A stretch of 64,000 nucleotides of DNA from Streptomyces sp. NBC_01750 (GTDB taxonomy: Bacteria; Actinomycetota; Actinomycetes; Streptomycetales; Streptomycetaceae). The stretch's first letter is position 1. The number at the start of each line of letters is the position of its first letter. This document shows positions 1-9,005 of this stretch, piece after piece. The notes under the pieces were generated by a model, which made no database searches, had not been told where the DNA came from, and worked only from the letters and a program-made list of their open reading frames with translations. The translations under genes were made by a program, and so were the position numbers. The DNA lies in the NCBI RefSeq assembly GCF_035918095.1, contig NZ_CP109137.1, positions 1,986,001 to 2,050,000 of the forward strand, in the 5' to 3' direction.

Positions 1-1510
1 ACGTGTTGTCGTCGAGGCCCGGCTCCTTCGCCCCGGGATAGGCGTCGTGATACTCGTCGGGGCCGACGACTCCGCGGATCCGGTAGCGGCCCAGCGTCTC
101 GTCGTACACCGCCGCGTCCGCCCAGAACCGGGCGATCTGCAGCAGCATCTCGGCGCCCTTGGTGTGCAGGAACTCCGTGTCGCCACTCGCCTCGCAGTAC
201 TGCCACACGTTGTACGCGATCGCCGAGCCGACATGGTGCTGGAGCCGGGAGTGGTCGGGCAGCCAGCGCCCCGAGCGCGGATTGAGGTGCAGCTGCTGGG
301 TCTCCTCGCGGCCGTTGCTGCCGCTCTGCCAGGGGTACATGGCCCCGGCCCGTCCCGCGTCACGGGCTGCGAAGCAAGCTCGTTCCAGACGCCGGTGGCG
401 GTAGCCGAGCAGGGCCCGGGAGACCTCGGGGAAGTGGAGGTTCAGAAAGGGCAGGACGAACAGTTCGTCCCAGAAGACGTGCCCTCGGTAGGCCTCGCCG
501 TGCAGCCCGCGGGCCGGGACACCGACGTCCAGGTCCGCGGTGTGCGGGGACAGGGTCTGCAGGACGTGGAAGAGGTGGAACCGCAGGATGGGGCCCGCGC
601 TGTTCGGCACGTCGAGTTCGGCGGTGCGCCACAGCTGCTGCCAGGCCGTGCGGTGCGAGGCCAGCAGGGCATCGAAGTCCGGGGCACGGCCCACCCGGTC
701 GACGGCGGCGTGCAGCGGATCGCTGATCGCCCGGTCCCGGGAGGTGTGCAGGGCGGCCGTCTTGTCGACGGTGACGGTCCGGCCCGCGGCCAGGGGAAGG
801 CGCAGGACGTGGGCAACCCGCAGGTCCTCGTGGCGGGTGGTGGCCTGGGCCGGGACGTCAGCCACGGTGCGGGCGGCCAGGCCCACCCGGATGTCGGAGG
901 TACTGGTGCGGCAGCGCATCCACACGGTGTCCGACGCGGAGGTCCCCGTGTGAACGTGGGTGAGATGACGGCTGGCCAGTTGTCCGTAGCGCTCGACGCC
1001 GGTGTTGGCGATCGCTCCATCGAGCGCCGACTCGACCTCGATCTCCCCGGACCAGCCCTCGGCAGTGAACTCGGTGCGCAGCAAGGCAAGATGAGGGTGG
1101 GCCATGTGGACCACGCGCAGCTGTCGTACAGCGACGCGCCGGCCGTTCTCATCCTCGTACCGCAGCGTGCGCTCCAGCGTGCCTGCGTGCAGGTCCAGCG
1201 CCTGGTGGTGGTCGAGGAGCTTGTGGGTGTCAGGGGAGAGCCAATTCCCGGAGCCCGTACGGAAACGCAGCGGCAGCCAGTTGGGCAGATTGGCCATGTC
1301 CTCGTTCTCGACGTGCCGTCCCGCCACGTCCGAGGTCAGCCGGTTGTAGCAGCCGGCCACGTACGTGCCCGGATAGTGGACGGAGTCCGCCGTGCACTCG
1401 GGCGCCGCGCCACGGGTCGCGAAGTAGCCGTTGCCGAGCGTGCACAGCGACTCGCGCAGCCGCTCCTGTGCCGGGTCGTAGCCTTCGTACTCCCAGGTCC
1501 AGTCGCGCAT
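1..1510 (-). CDS. Glycoside hydrolase family 65 sugar phosphorylase (partial, runs off left edge)
   Basis: Reading leftward from the ATG at 1510, the protein opens MRDWTWEYEGYDPAQ and continues open to the window edge, about 503 residues, so the C-terminus is missing. GH65 enzymes phosphorolyse alpha-glucosidic disaccharides such as maltose, trehalose or kojibiose to beta-glucose 1-phosphate. The N-terminal beta-sandwich, the CWDELFVLP-like motif (here HVFWDELFVLPFL) and the catalytic-acid region VGPDEYHD are visible. It follows the HAD gene with only 2 bases between stop and start, which pairs a phosphorylase with a beta-phosphoglucomutase as is usual for this family. Substrate specificity cannot be read from the sequence. 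Confidence 0.9.
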   Translation of the reverse strand, partial: MRDWTWEYEGYDPAQERLRESLCTLGNGYFATRGAAPECTADSVHYPGTYVAGCYNRLTSDVAGRHVENEDMANLPNWLPLRFRTGSGNWLSPDTHKLLDHHQALDLHAGTLERTLRYEDENGRRVAVRQLRVVHMAHPHLALLRTEFTAEGWSGEIEVESALDGAIANTGVERYGQLASRHLTHVHTGTSASDTVWMRCRTSTSDIRVGLAARTVADVPAQATTRHEDLRVAHVLRLPLAAGRTVTVDKTAALHTSRDRAISDPLHAAVDRVGRAPDFDALLASHRTAWQQLWRTAELDVPNSAGPILRFHLFHVLQTLSPHTADLDVGVPARGLHGEAYRGHVFWDELFVLPFLNLHFPEVSRALLGYRHRRLERACFAARDAGRAGAMYPWQSGSNGREETQQLHLNPRSGRWLPDHSRLQHHVGSAIAYNVWQYCEASGDTEFLHTKGAEMLLQIARFWADAAVYDETLGRYRIRGVVGPDEYHDAYPGAKEPGLDDNT

Positions 1511-1512
1511 CG

Positions 1513-2283
1513 TCAGCCCTCCGGGCAGTCGCTGTCGGTGAGGAGTTCCGCGAGGTCGCGGACCACGATGTCCGCGCCGTGCTTCAGCAGTTCAGCGCGG
1601 CTCTGCGGCGTACGTGCCCGGTCCACGCCGATGACCAGGCCGAAGCCGCCGCGCTGCCCGGCCTCGACTCCGGCCAGGGCGTCCTCGACGACCGCGGTAC
1701 GGGAGGCGGAGGCGCCGAGGCGGCGGGCTGCCTCCAGGAAGAGGGCGGGGTCGGGTTTGCCGGGCAGATGCAGGCGTGCCGCTTCGCCGCCGTCCACAAG
1801 AGCGTCGAAGAGGCTCAGCACTCCCGCGTGCTCGAGGAGTTCGCGGGCGTGCCGGGAGGCGGAGGCGGCGGCCAGGGGTACGCCGGCGGAGCGCAGGGTG
1901 TGCAGCAGCCGGACCGTGCCCGGGTAGGCGTCGACGCCGTGCTCACGCAGCCGCGTGGTGAACAGTCGCTCCTTGCTTGCGGCGACTTCCTGCACTTCCG
2001 CGTCGGGCAGCCGCAGCCCGCGGGATTCCAGGAAGGCTGCGGCACCGTCAAGCCTCGACTTGCCGTCGACGTATCGCCGATAGTCCTCCCGGACGTCGAA
2101 GGGTCGCCGCTGGGCGGGATCGGCGGGCGGGTGATCTCGCAGGAAGGCGTCGAAGGCGGTCTTCCAGGCGGCGGCGTGCACCCGAGCCGAGTCGGTGATC
2201 ACTCCGTCGGTGTCGAGGACCACGGCCTCCGTGCCCCGCAGTGCGCGGGGCACGTCGGCCGTACCGTTCTGCGTCGGGTTCAT
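1513..2283 (-). CDS. HAD-family beta-phosphoglucomutase-like hydrolase
   Basis: A 256-residue HAD subfamily IA protein. Motif I is VVLDTDGVITD near residue 20, where the first Asp is the nucleophile and DTD replaces the more common DMD or DFD. Motif II is seen in AAASASRHA, the motif III lysine in PGKPDPALF, and motif IV in VVEDALAGVEAG. Members beside GH65 genes convert beta-glucose 1-phosphate to glucose 6-phosphate. I start it at the ATG at 2283, which overlaps the upstream stop as ATGA; an upstream in-frame extension to 2337 lies inside the preceding gene. It sits mid-operon between the GAPDH remnant and GH65. Confidence 0.88.
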   Translation of the reverse strand: MNPTQNGTADVPRALRGTEAVVLDTDGVITDSARVHAAAWKTAFDAFLRDHPPADPAQRRPFDVREDYRRYVDGKSRLDGAAAFLESRGLRLPDAEVQEVAASKERLFTTRLREHGVDAYPGTVRLLHTLRSAGVPLAAASASRHARELLEHAGVLSLFDALVDGGEAARLHLPGKPDPALFLEAARRLGASASRTAVVEDALAGVEAGQRGGFGLVIGVDRARTPQSRAELLKHGADIVVRDLAELLTDSDCPEG

Positions 2284-2630
2284 GAGTCGTCGGCCACCAG
2301 GGCGGCGAGTTCGAGGAGCCGGTTGCTGTGTCCCCATTCATTGTCGTGCCGGCCGAAGACCTTCGCCTTCTCGCCGTTTGCCTGGGTCAAGGCGGGGTCG
2401 AAGACGCAGGAGGCGGGTTCGAAGACGTCGCGGGAGACGATCGGCGCGGTGGACACGCGCAGGATGCCGCGCAACGGACCCTCGGTGGCGTCGGTGAAGG
2501 CGGCGTTGGTCTCCTCTGTCGTGGTCGCGCGCCGGAGCAGCACCGCGAGGTCGGTGAGCGAGCCGTCCTCGACGGGGACGCGGACCGCGATGCCCTCCAG
2601 GGCGCCGTTGATGCCGACGCGTGCGGTCAT
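2280..2630 (-). pseudogene. Internally deleted glyceraldehyde-3-phosphate dehydrogenase (116 aa)
   Basis: The ORF begins MTARVGING, the first beta strand of the GAPDH Rossmann fold, and then jumps directly to the C-terminal domain (ALEGIAVRVPVEDGSLTDL through HDNEWGHSNRLLEL). About 210 residues are missing, including the rest of the NAD-binding domain and the catalytic Cys of the SCTTN motif. Frame is kept across the junction. A normal GAPDH is about 330 to 340 residues, so dehydrogenase activity is not expected. It lies 35 bases downstream of the phosphoketolase gene and its stop overlaps the HAD start (ATGA), so it probably once formed part of the operon. It may still be translated as a short protein. 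Confidence 0.85.
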
Positions 2631-2665
2631 GGTGAGGCTCCTCGGCGTTGATGTGGTGAAGGGGG

Positions 2666-5047
2666 TCAGCCGGTCCAGGTCCAGTCGGCGACCTCGGGCA
2701 GATCGGTGCCGTGTTCGCGGATCCAGGCGTGGTGGCGGGTGCGGGCGTCGGCCATCTGCTGGCGTACGGCGGCGGCCCGGACACCGAGGCCTGGGACGCG
2801 GTCGATGACGTCCATGACCAGCCGGAAGCGGTCCATGTCGTTGCGGACGACCATGTCGAACGGGGTCGTGGTGGTGCCCATTTCCTTGTAGCCGCGAACA
2901 TGGAGGTTGGCGTGTCCGGTGCGGCGGTAGGCGAGCCGGTGAATGAGCCAGGGGTAGCCGTGGTAGGCGAAGATGACCGGCTTGTCGCCGGTGAACAGTC
3001 CGTCGTACTCGAAGTCGCTCATCCCGTGCGGATGTTCCTCGCGCGGCATCAGCCGGGTCATGTCGACGACGTTGACGACGCGCACCGCGAGGTCCGGCAA
3101 GTGTCGGCGCATCAACTGCGCGGCGGCCAGCACCTCCTGGGTGGGGACATCGCCGGCGCAGGCGAGGACGACGTCCGGCTCACGTTCGTGGTTCGTGCCC
3201 GCCCAGTCCCAGATTCCGGCGCCGCGTGCGCAGTGGGCGCGGGCCTGATCCATGGACAGCAAGTCGAAGCAGGGCTGTTTGCCCGCGACGATCACATTGA
3301 CATAGTCGCGACTGCGCAGGGCATGGTCAGCCACGGACAGCAAGGTGTTGGCGTCCGGCGGCAGATAGACCCGTACGACCTCGGGGCTCTTGTTGAGTAC
3401 GTGGTCGACAAAGCCGGGGTCCTGGTGGGAGAAGCCGTTGTGGTCCTGCCGCCAGACATGGGAGGTCAGCAGGTAGTTGAGGGAGGCGACGGGAGCCCGC
3501 CATGGCAGTCCCCTGGACGTCTTCAGCCATTTGATGTGCTGGTTGACCATCGAGTCGACGATATGGACGAAGGCCTCGTAGCAGGAGAACAGTCCGTGCC
3601 GGCCGGTCAGGAGATAGCCCTCCAGCCAGCCCTGGCAGAGGTGCTCGGAGAGGATCTCCATGACCCGGCCGTGCCGGGAAAGGTGTACGTCCGTCCCCGT
3701 GGTCTGTGCCTGCCAGGCCTTGCCGGTGGCGCCGAAGACGGCTCCCAGCCTGTTGGAGGCGGTCTCGTCGGGCCCGACGAGCCGGAAGTCACGGCGCCCC
3801 TCCGTAGCCTCCATGAGTTTTTCGAGGAGATCGCCGAGAACACGGGTGGGCTCGTGCAGAGTCGATCCCGGCTTGTCGACGGGCACGGCGAAGCGGTCAA
3901 GCTCCGGGATCGGCAGCTCGTGTACGAGAAGGCCGCCGTTGGCGTGCGGGGTGGCACCGAGACGCCGGGTGCCCTCGGGGACGCAGGCGAGGACGTCCGC
4001 AGTGGGCCGGCCCAGCGTGTCGAAGAGTTCCTCGGGCCGGTACGAGCGCAGCCATGCCTCCAACTGCCGCAGGTGCTGCGGGTTCTCCCGTACGCCGGCC
4101 AGCGGGACCTGGTGTGCGCGCCAGGTCCCCTCAACCGGCTGACCGTCGACCTCGGCCGGTCCGGTCCAGCCCTTGGGCGTGCGCAGGACGATGACGGGCC
4201 AGCGCGGCCGCTCCGTCACGCCCTCCTCGCGCGCGGTGCGCTGCAGGAGGGCGATCTGCTCCAGGGCGTGGTCGAGGGCGGCGGCCATGTCCCGGTGGAC
4301 CTGGAGCGGGTCGTCGCCGGTGACATGGATCGGATCGTGTCCGTATCCCCTTAGCAGGTCATCGAGTTCGGGCTCGGGGATGCGGGACAGGACCGTCGGA
4401 TTGGCGATCTTGTACCCGTTCAGGTGGAGGATGGGCAGCACCGCCCCGTCGTGGACGGGGTCCAGGAACTTGTTGGAATGCCATGAGGCGGCGAGCGGGC
4501 CGGTCTCGGCCTCGCCGTCGCCGATCACGCAGGCGACCAGCAGATCCGGGTTGTCGAGTGCGGCCCCGTACGCGTGCGCCAGGGCGTAGCCGAGTTCACC
4601 GCCCTCATGGATGGAGCCAGGGGTCTCCGGGGCGACATGGCTGGGCACCCCGCCGGGGAAGGAGAACTGCCTGAACAGCCGGTCCATCCCGGCCGCGTCC
4701 CGGCTGACGTCCGGATAGATCTCGCTGTAGCTGCCTTCCAGCCAGGAGTTGGCCAGGACCGCCGGACCGCCGTGGCCAGGACCCCAGATGCACAGGGCCG
4801 ACAGGTCGCGGGCCTTGATGACGCGGTTGAGGTGGGTGTGGACGAGGTTGAGCCCCGGGGAGGTGCCCCAGTGGCCGAGGAGCCGCGGCTTGATGTGCAG
4901 GGGTTCCAGGGGCTTCTTCAGCAGCGGGTTGGCCATCAGATAGATCTGACCGGCGGCAAGATAGTTCGCTGCCCGCCAGTGAGCGTCCAGGGTGCGCAGT
5001 TCCTCGTCGGTCAGTACGGTGCTGTCCTGGTGCTTGACCTTGGGCAT
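2666..5047 (-). CDS. xfp: Phosphoketolase (xylulose 5-phosphate/fructose 6-phosphate)
   Basis: A 793-residue thiamine-diphosphate enzyme of normal family length. It cleaves xylulose 5-phosphate or fructose 6-phosphate with phosphate to acetyl phosphate plus glyceraldehyde 3-phosphate or erythrose 4-phosphate. The phosphoketolase signature is seen in [12 protein letters not shown] (about 59-70), [16 protein letters not shown] and the cofactor motif GDGEAETGP (176-184); the C-terminal domain includes [11 protein letters not shown] and WTWTG at the end. I start at MPKVKHQD (5047), preceded by a GGAG ribosome site; the long upstream open frame lies antisense in ppk2. First gene of an operon with the GAPDH remnant, HAD and GH65 genes; suggests fermentative acetyl-phosphate metabolism. 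Confidence 0.95.
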   Translation of the reverse strand: MPKVKHQDSTVLTDEELRTLDAHWRAANYLAAGQIYLMANPLLKKPLEPLHIKPRLLGHWGTSPGLNLVHTHLNRVIKARDLSALCIWGPGHGGPAVLANSWLEGSYSEIYPDVSRDAAGMDRLFRQFSFPGGVPSHVAPETPGSIHEGGELGYALAHAYGAALDNPDLLVACVIGDGEAETGPLAASWHSNKFLDPVHDGAVLPILHLNGYKIANPTVLSRIPEPELDDLLRGYGHDPIHVTGDDPLQVHRDMAAALDHALEQIALLQRTAREEGVTERPRWPVIVLRTPKGWTGPAEVDGQPVEGTWRAHQVPLAGVRENPQHLRQLEAWLRSYRPEELFDTLGRPTADVLACVPEGTRRLGATPHANGGLLVHELPIPELDRFAVPVDKPGSTLHEPTRVLGDLLEKLMEATEGRRDFRLVGPDETASNRLGAVFGATGKAWQAQTTGTDVHLSRHGRVMEILSEHLCQGWLEGYLLTGRHGLFSCYEAFVHIVDSMVNQHIKWLKTSRGLPWRAPVASLNYLLTSHVWRQDHNGFSHQDPGFVDHVLNKSPEVVRVYLPPDANTLLSVADHALRSRDYVNVIVAGKQPCFDLLSMDQARAHCARGAGIWDWAGTNHEREPDVVLACAGDVPTQEVLAAAQLMRRHLPDLAVRVVNVVDMTRLMPREEHPHGMSDFEYDGLFTGDKPVIFAYHGYPWLIHRLAYRRTGHANLHVRGYKEMGTTTTPFDMVVRNDMDRFRLVMDVIDRVPGLGVRAAAVRQQMADARTRHHAWIREHGTDLPEVADWTWTG

Positions 5048-5077
5048 GAGTGACTCCGTAGGAGGGAGGAGGCGGCC

Positions 5078-5893
5078 ATGGCCGGCAAGAAGGATCGGTC
5101 GGCGGCGCTGCCGCACGGGCTCTACGAGCGGGAGCTCCTGCGGCTGCAGACGGAGCTCATGAAGCTCCAGGAGTGGGTGCGCGCCGAGGGCGCGCGGCTC
5201 GTAGTGGTGTTCGAGGGGCGGGACGCGGCGGGCAAGGGCGGCACCATCAAGCGGGTCGCGGAGCATCTCAACCCCCGGGTCGCGCGGATCGTGGCTCTGC
5301 CCAAGCCCACCGAGCGCGAGCGCACCCAGTGGTACTTCCAGCGTTACATTGCGCATCTGCCCGCCGCAGGCGAAATCGCGCTGTTCGACAGAAGTTGGTA
5401 CAACCGGGCGGGTGTCGAGCACGTCATGGGCTACTGCACGAAGGAGGAGCACCAGCGGTTCCTCCACCAGTGCCCGATCTTCGAGCGGATGCTCGTCGAG
5501 GACGGCGTCCTGCTGCGCAAGTACTGGTTCTCGGTGAGCGACGCCGTACAGGAGCAGCGGTTCCGCCGCCGCCTGGACGACCCGACGCGGCGGTGGAAGC
5601 TCTCGTCGATGGACCTGGAGTCGATCACCCACTGGGAGGCGTACTCCCGGGCCAAGGACGAGATGCTGGTGCACACGGACATCGCGGAGGCGCCCTGGTA
5701 CGTCGTGGAGAGCGACGACAAGCGCAGGGCTCGCATCAATATGATCGCCCATCTGCTCACATCCCTCCCGTACCACGATGTGTCCCCGACTGCGCTCGAA
5801 CTGCCGCCCCGGCCGCCGTCCACCGGCTATGTGCGGCCGCCTCGCGATCTGCAGACGTACGTGCCCGACCACGCGGCCGGTCTGGCGGACTGA
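5078..5893 (+). CDS. ppk2: Polyphosphate kinase 2 family protein
   Basis: A 271-residue PPK2, which transfers phosphate between polyphosphate and nucleoside mono- or diphosphates. Walker A is [11 protein letters not shown] (46-56) and Walker B is FDRSWYNR (103-110); the lid-like region [17 protein letters not shown] follows. A very strong purine-rich ribosome site (GGAGGGAGGAGG) precedes the ATG. It is divergent from phosphoketolase with only 30 bases between start codons, so the two promoters must overlap each other or the opposing coding regions. Its place with phosphoketolase and pyruvate phosphate dikinase fits an energy-storage role under low respiration. Direction of catalysis and nucleotide preference are not readable. 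Confidence 0.95.
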   Translation: MAGKKDRSAALPHGLYERELLRLQTELMKLQEWVRAEGARLVVVFEGRDAAGKGGTIKRVAEHLNPRVARIVALPKPTERERTQWYFQRYIAHLPAAGEIALFDRSWYNRAGVEHVMGYCTKEEHQRFLHQCPIFERMLVEDGVLLRKYWFSVSDAVQEQRFRRRLDDPTRRWKLSSMDLESITHWEAYSRAKDEMLVHTDIAEAPWYVVESDDKRRARINMIAHLLTSLPYHDVSPTALELPPRPPSTGYVRPPRDLQTYVPDHAAGLAD

Positions 5894-5916
5894 GACCGCA
5901 GGGGGCGCTCACCCGC

Positions 5917-6792
5917 TCAGACCAGTTGCGGTACGACGGCCACGGGGCACACGGAGTGGTGCAGCACCGCGTGGGCGACCCGGCCGAGCTGGAGTCCAAA
6001 GTGCCCGTGCCGCCGCTGGGCGCCGACAACCAGCAGATCTGCCGTGGCCGAGGCGTTCATGAGCACCACGCGGGCGGGACCCTCGGCCGTTGCCCGGTGC
6101 AGCTCCAAGGTGGGGTGGTCCGCTACGGCTTCCCGTAGCGCCGCTTCGAGGATCTCCGCGGCCTGGCTCTCGTGGTAACGGGCGGCGTCTCCCACAAGCA
6201 GAGGATGGTCGGCCGCCTCGTGCGCGGGGCAGCGCCACGCCCGGATGGCGTGCAGGGCAGCCCGGCGCCTCTCCGCCTCGCGGAACGCGAAACGCACAGC
6301 GGCCGAGCCCTCCGGGGGTTCATCGACGCCGAGGATGATCCGCCGATGCGTGCCGCTCTGCGGGTCGTGGTTGCCCCGAATGACGAACACCGGGCAGTCG
6401 GCGCGGGCGGCGACTGCCAGGCCGACCGAGCCGAGCAGCATCCCGGCGAGTCCGCTACGGCCGCGCGAGCCGGTGACGAGGGCGAAGGCGTTGCGGCCCT
6501 CACTCAGCAGGGCGCTCACCGTGTCCTCGGGCAAGATGTCCGTCTGAATCTTGAGGTCCGGGTCGCGACGGCGGGCGCGTTCCGCGGCGGTACCGACGAT
6601 GTTCTCGGCCATGACCTGCTCCGAGGGACGTCCCAACTCCTGGGCGAGCGCGGACCCTTCGTACCGCTCCCACATCGACGCGTTCACCAGGCGAAGCGGT
6701 ACACCGTGCAGGGCTGCTTCGCCCGCCGCCCAGTCCACGGCCCGCAGGCTGGACTCGGATCCGTCCACGCCCACAACAAGGGGCAGCTCCAT
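5917..6792 (-). CDS. Tandem universal stress protein
   Basis: A 291-residue protein with two UspA domains. Domain 1 begins VVGVDGSESSLRAVDWA and contains the ATP-loop form GSRGRSGLAGMLLGSVG. Domain 2 begins IILGVDEPPEGSAAVRFA and ends VVGAQRRHGHFGLQLGRV then PVAVVP, with a less canonical loop. Tandem USPs bind ATP and are abundant in DosR/OsdR-type hypoxia regulons; a specific role is not known. Start chosen at the ATG at 6792; an in-frame GTG at 6801 is an alternative. It lies downstream of the adh remnant on the same strand, and its stop converges with ppk2. Confidence 0.9.
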   Translation of the reverse strand: MELPLVVGVDGSESSLRAVDWAAGEAALHGVPLRLVNASMWERYEGSALAQELGRPSEQVMAENIVGTAAERARRRDPDLKIQTDILPEDTVSALLSEGRNAFALVTGSRGRSGLAGMLLGSVGLAVAARADCPVFVIRGNHDPQSGTHRRIILGVDEPPEGSAAVRFAFREAERRRAALHAIRAWRCPAHEAADHPLLVGDAARYHESQAAEILEAALREAVADHPTLELHRATAEGPARVVLMNASATADLLVVGAQRRHGHFGLQLGRVAHAVLHHSVCPVAVVPQLV

Positions 6793-6834
6793 TGTCCCCA
6801 CCTTCTTCCTAGTCCTTCGGAGTGCGGACTTCTC

Positions 6835-7078
6835 TCAGCGTTCGAAGACAATGCGGGCATCGGCCTGGCCGCGCAGTACGTCCTCGAAGGAGTCGTGCAC
6901 CGAGGCCCGCGGCCGAGGCACGGAGACCACCCGGCCGCGGCCCGCGGGTGTGCAACTGGAACACCTCGTCGAGGTCGTGTGGGCATCGCCACGCCGCTTG
7001 AGGACTTTGGCCGGGTCCGTCCAGACGCTCCTCGACCACCACAGGCTCGCTGAAGGCTCGTACGACTGCTGCTTTCAT
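6835..7078 (-). pseudogene. Remnant of zinc alcohol dehydrogenase (deleted and frameshifted)
   Basis: The N-terminus MKAAVVRAFSEPVVVEER matches the start of medium-chain zinc alcohol dehydrogenases. After about 24 residues it jumps to a near-C-terminal segment (HDLDEVFQLHTRG). Then the frame shifts by one base and ends in the genuine dehydrogenase tail (SVHDSFEDVLRGQADARIVFER, read in the alternate frame, stop at 6835-6837). Roughly 280 of about 340 residues are gone, including all zinc ligands and the NAD-binding fold. Alcohol dehydrogenase genes sit in related hypoxia islands, so an ancestral fermentative function here appears lost. Confidence 0.82.
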
Positions 7079-7114
7079 GGTCCGTTTCTCCTGGGGCGGG
7101 CCCTTGGCGTGGGC

Positions 7115-7993
7115 TCAGTCGTGGGGGACCACCACAACGGGCGAAGTGGCGTGGTGGAGCACGGCATGTGTGACGGGCCCGATGTGGGCGCCGAGCGGCG
7201 AACGGCGAGTACGGCGGCCGACAACGACCAGGGACGCGTCATGGGAGGCGTCCACGAGGTGGTTGGCGGGCTTGCCCGATCTCGACCGCTCGACGACCCT
7301 GACGGCCGGGAACTTCTGCCGCCAGGGGCGCAGCGTCTCGGCCAGGGAGTCCGCCTCCTGGGCTGCCAGTTGGGCGTTCATCCTGGGGTCGGCAGGAAGC
7401 CCGTATGCGAAGTAGGGCGGCAAGTTCCAGCCGTGGACGACGTGCAGGGCCGTGGCACGGCGCGCAGCCGCATCGAAGGCGAACTCGATCACCGAGTCGT
7501 CCGGGTGCTCGGTGTCGAGGCCCAGCACAACGGGCCGGTTCGCAGTGGGACCGGGCGCGTGCTCGTCCTCGGCCTTCTCCTCTGCCCTTACGAGGACGAC
7601 GGGCCGCTCCGTGTGGGCCAGGGTTGCCATGCCGACGGACCCGACCATGAATCCGGCGACGCCGCTCAGGCCACGGGAGCCCAGGACCAGCAGCTCGGCG
7701 CCCCGGGCCTCGTCGGGCAGAACGGTGCCGGGCCGGCCGGCGACCTGATCCGCGGTGATCTCCATGTCGGGGTGACGGATCCGCAGTTCGTCGGCCGTCT
7801 CGCGGGGAATACGCTCCGCCCAGTGCTGCAGCGTCTCGCCACCCAGGAGCGGAGCCTGAATGTAGGGCTGCGGTTCCCAGACGTTGACGAGCCTCAGCGG
7901 CAGAGCGCGCAGCCGCGCTTCGCGGGCCGCCCATTCGGCGGCGGCCAGGCTCTCGTTCGAACCGTCCAGGCCCACGGTCACGGTGCGGGACAT
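7115..7993 (-). CDS. Tandem universal stress protein
   Basis: A 292-residue two-domain USP. Domain 1 opens VTVGLDGSNESLAAAEWAAREA and carries the ATP loop GSRGLSGVAGFMVGSVG near residue 110. Domain 2 opens VVLGLDTEHPDDSVIEFAFDAA and ends VVGRRTRRSPLGAHIGPVTHAVLHH, PVVVVPHD. The ATG at 7993 has a GGAGG site (minus strand, within TACCTCCTG on the plus strand). A candidate operator palindrome lies about 100 bases upstream (8093-8106). Close in sequence to the USP at 13494-14411, suggesting duplication within the island. Confidence 0.92.
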   Translation of the reverse strand: MSRTVTVGLDGSNESLAAAEWAAREARLRALPLRLVNVWEPQPYIQAPLLGGETLQHWAERIPRETADELRIRHPDMEITADQVAGRPGTVLPDEARGAELLVLGSRGLSGVAGFMVGSVGMATLAHTERPVVLVRAEEKAEDEHAPGPTANRPVVLGLDTEHPDDSVIEFAFDAAARRATALHVVHGWNLPPYFAYGLPADPRMNAQLAAQEADSLAETLRPWRQKFPAVRVVERSRSGKPANHLVDASHDASLVVVGRRTRRSPLGAHIGPVTHAVLHHATSPVVVVPHD

Positions 7994-8092
7994 GATGCGT
8001 ACCTCCTGGGTGGCGGGCGGATCTGTCGGACGACCCGCTTCCAGCGTCGTGGGCGGGGCGGGCGCCTTGGAAGGGCCGCAGGTCCCCGGCCG

Positions 8093-8106
8093 GGGCCGAC
8101 CGGCCC
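8093..8106. promoter_or_regulatory. Candidate operator palindrome GGGCCGACCGGCCC
   Basis: One of six related 14-bp palindromes in this island, about 100 bases before the USP start at 7993. Arms GGGCCG/CGGCCC are intact. A weaker half-matching copy lies at 8073-8086. Proposed as a response-regulator (OsdR/DevR-like) site by inference from recurrence and position only. Confidence 0.5.
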
Positions 8107-8174
8107 ATACCCTGGGCGGCCGGCGACCGGCGACCGGGGACCGGCAGCCCCCTCTTCGGAAGGTGGCACAGGGG

Positions 8175-8786
8175 TCAGCGCAGCCAGCCGTTGCTGCGTA
8201 CGAACGGCAGTCGCAGCCAGATCCGCCCGAGCCCCCAGGTCTCGCCCGCGGACGTCAGGGCGAGGGCGACAAGGGCGGCCGCATAGATGACGTGGTACTC
8301 CACGACGGGGTTGGTGGACATGCTCGGCGAGCCGTCGGACAGGTGCTGGGCAGGCGGCCACTCCGCGAGCCACATCAACGCCATCATCGCCGTGCCGGCG
8401 ACTGCCACCAGGCGCAGCGCGGTACCGGTCAGCAGGGCGGCACCGATGCCGAGCAGACCGAGCATGAACAGCCAGTCCACCCAGGCGGCCCCTGCCCAGT
8501 CATGGAACGTGGACTCCATGGGCCCGGCCGCGACGGAGCTCAGGAAGCCCTTGGTCGGCGAGCCGCCGTCGATCCAGCCCTTGCCCGACGGGGTGGCATA
8601 CCCCCAGGCGAAGGTCTTGTCGAGGAAAGCCCACAGAAAGACGAAGCCGGTCAGGAGTCGCAGGGCCGCGATGGCGTAGGCCGGCCGGGTCTGTGTTCCG
8701 GCGCCCGTCGCGGATGCGGTCCTGGCCCTGCGCCAAGAGGGAAAGTGAAAGACGGGGCGCTTGTGAGGGTGCTCGTGCACAGCCAT
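8175..8786 (-). CDS. DoxX-like integral membrane protein
   Basis: A 203-residue protein with a basic cytoplasmic N-terminus and about four hydrophobic segments (around residues 38-57, 105-123, 126-142 and 165-185). The RLLTGFVFLWAFLDKTFAWG stretch resembles the first helix of DoxX/DoxD-type proteins, some of which are subunits of thiosulfate:quinone oxidoreductase. Between helices 1 and 2 is a long extracytoplasmic loop (SGKGWIDGGSPTKGFL). It is divergent from the SulP transporter across a 219-base region holding two copies of the island palindrome. Function is unknown; a redox or sulfur link is only suggested by family and neighbour. Confidence 0.8.
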   Translation of the reverse strand: MAVHEHPHKRPVFHFPSWRRARTASATGAGTQTRPAYAIAALRLLTGFVFLWAFLDKTFAWGYATPSGKGWIDGGSPTKGFLSSVAAGPMESTFHDWAGAAWVDWLFMLGLLGIGAALLTGTALRLVAVAGTAMMALMWLAEWPPAQHLSDGSPSMSTNPVVEYHVIYAAALVALALTSAGETWGLGRIWLRLPFVRSNGWLR

Positions 8787-8885
8787 GGTGGTGTTCCCTT
8801 CGGAGGATGCCGGGTCGGTGCCTGATATCGCTCACTGTCGTGGTCGGCGCCCCGAGCCGCCGGGGGCCGAAGGGCGGTACTGCTG

Positions 8886-8899
8886 GGGCCGAACGGCCC
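8886..8899. promoter_or_regulatory. Candidate operator palindrome GGGCCGAACGGCCC
   Basis: Perfect GGGCCG/CGGCCC arms with AA centre, in the divergent DoxX-SulP intergenic region. The next copy begins 52 bases further on. Confidence 0.5.
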
Positions 8900-8937
8900 T
8901 GGTTCCGGGGCTCGTTGGGGTACGGAAGCGGATCATG

Positions 8938-8951
8938 GGGCCGGTCGGCCC
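8938..8951. promoter_or_regulatory. Candidate operator palindrome GGGCCGGTCGGCCC
   Basis: Exactly identical to the copies at 15443-15456 and 21394-21407. It ends 54 bases before the SulP start codon, a usual activator distance. Confidence 0.55.
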
Positions 8952-9005
8952 TCGCGACTGCGCGGGGGCGGCTGGATGCTGAGGGGCCGGAACGAAAGGA
9001 GTGCC

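Noticed and set aside
2711..4354. 547-codon plus-strand open frame
   Set aside because: Antisense shadow of phosphoketolase, which has full motifs on the minus strand.
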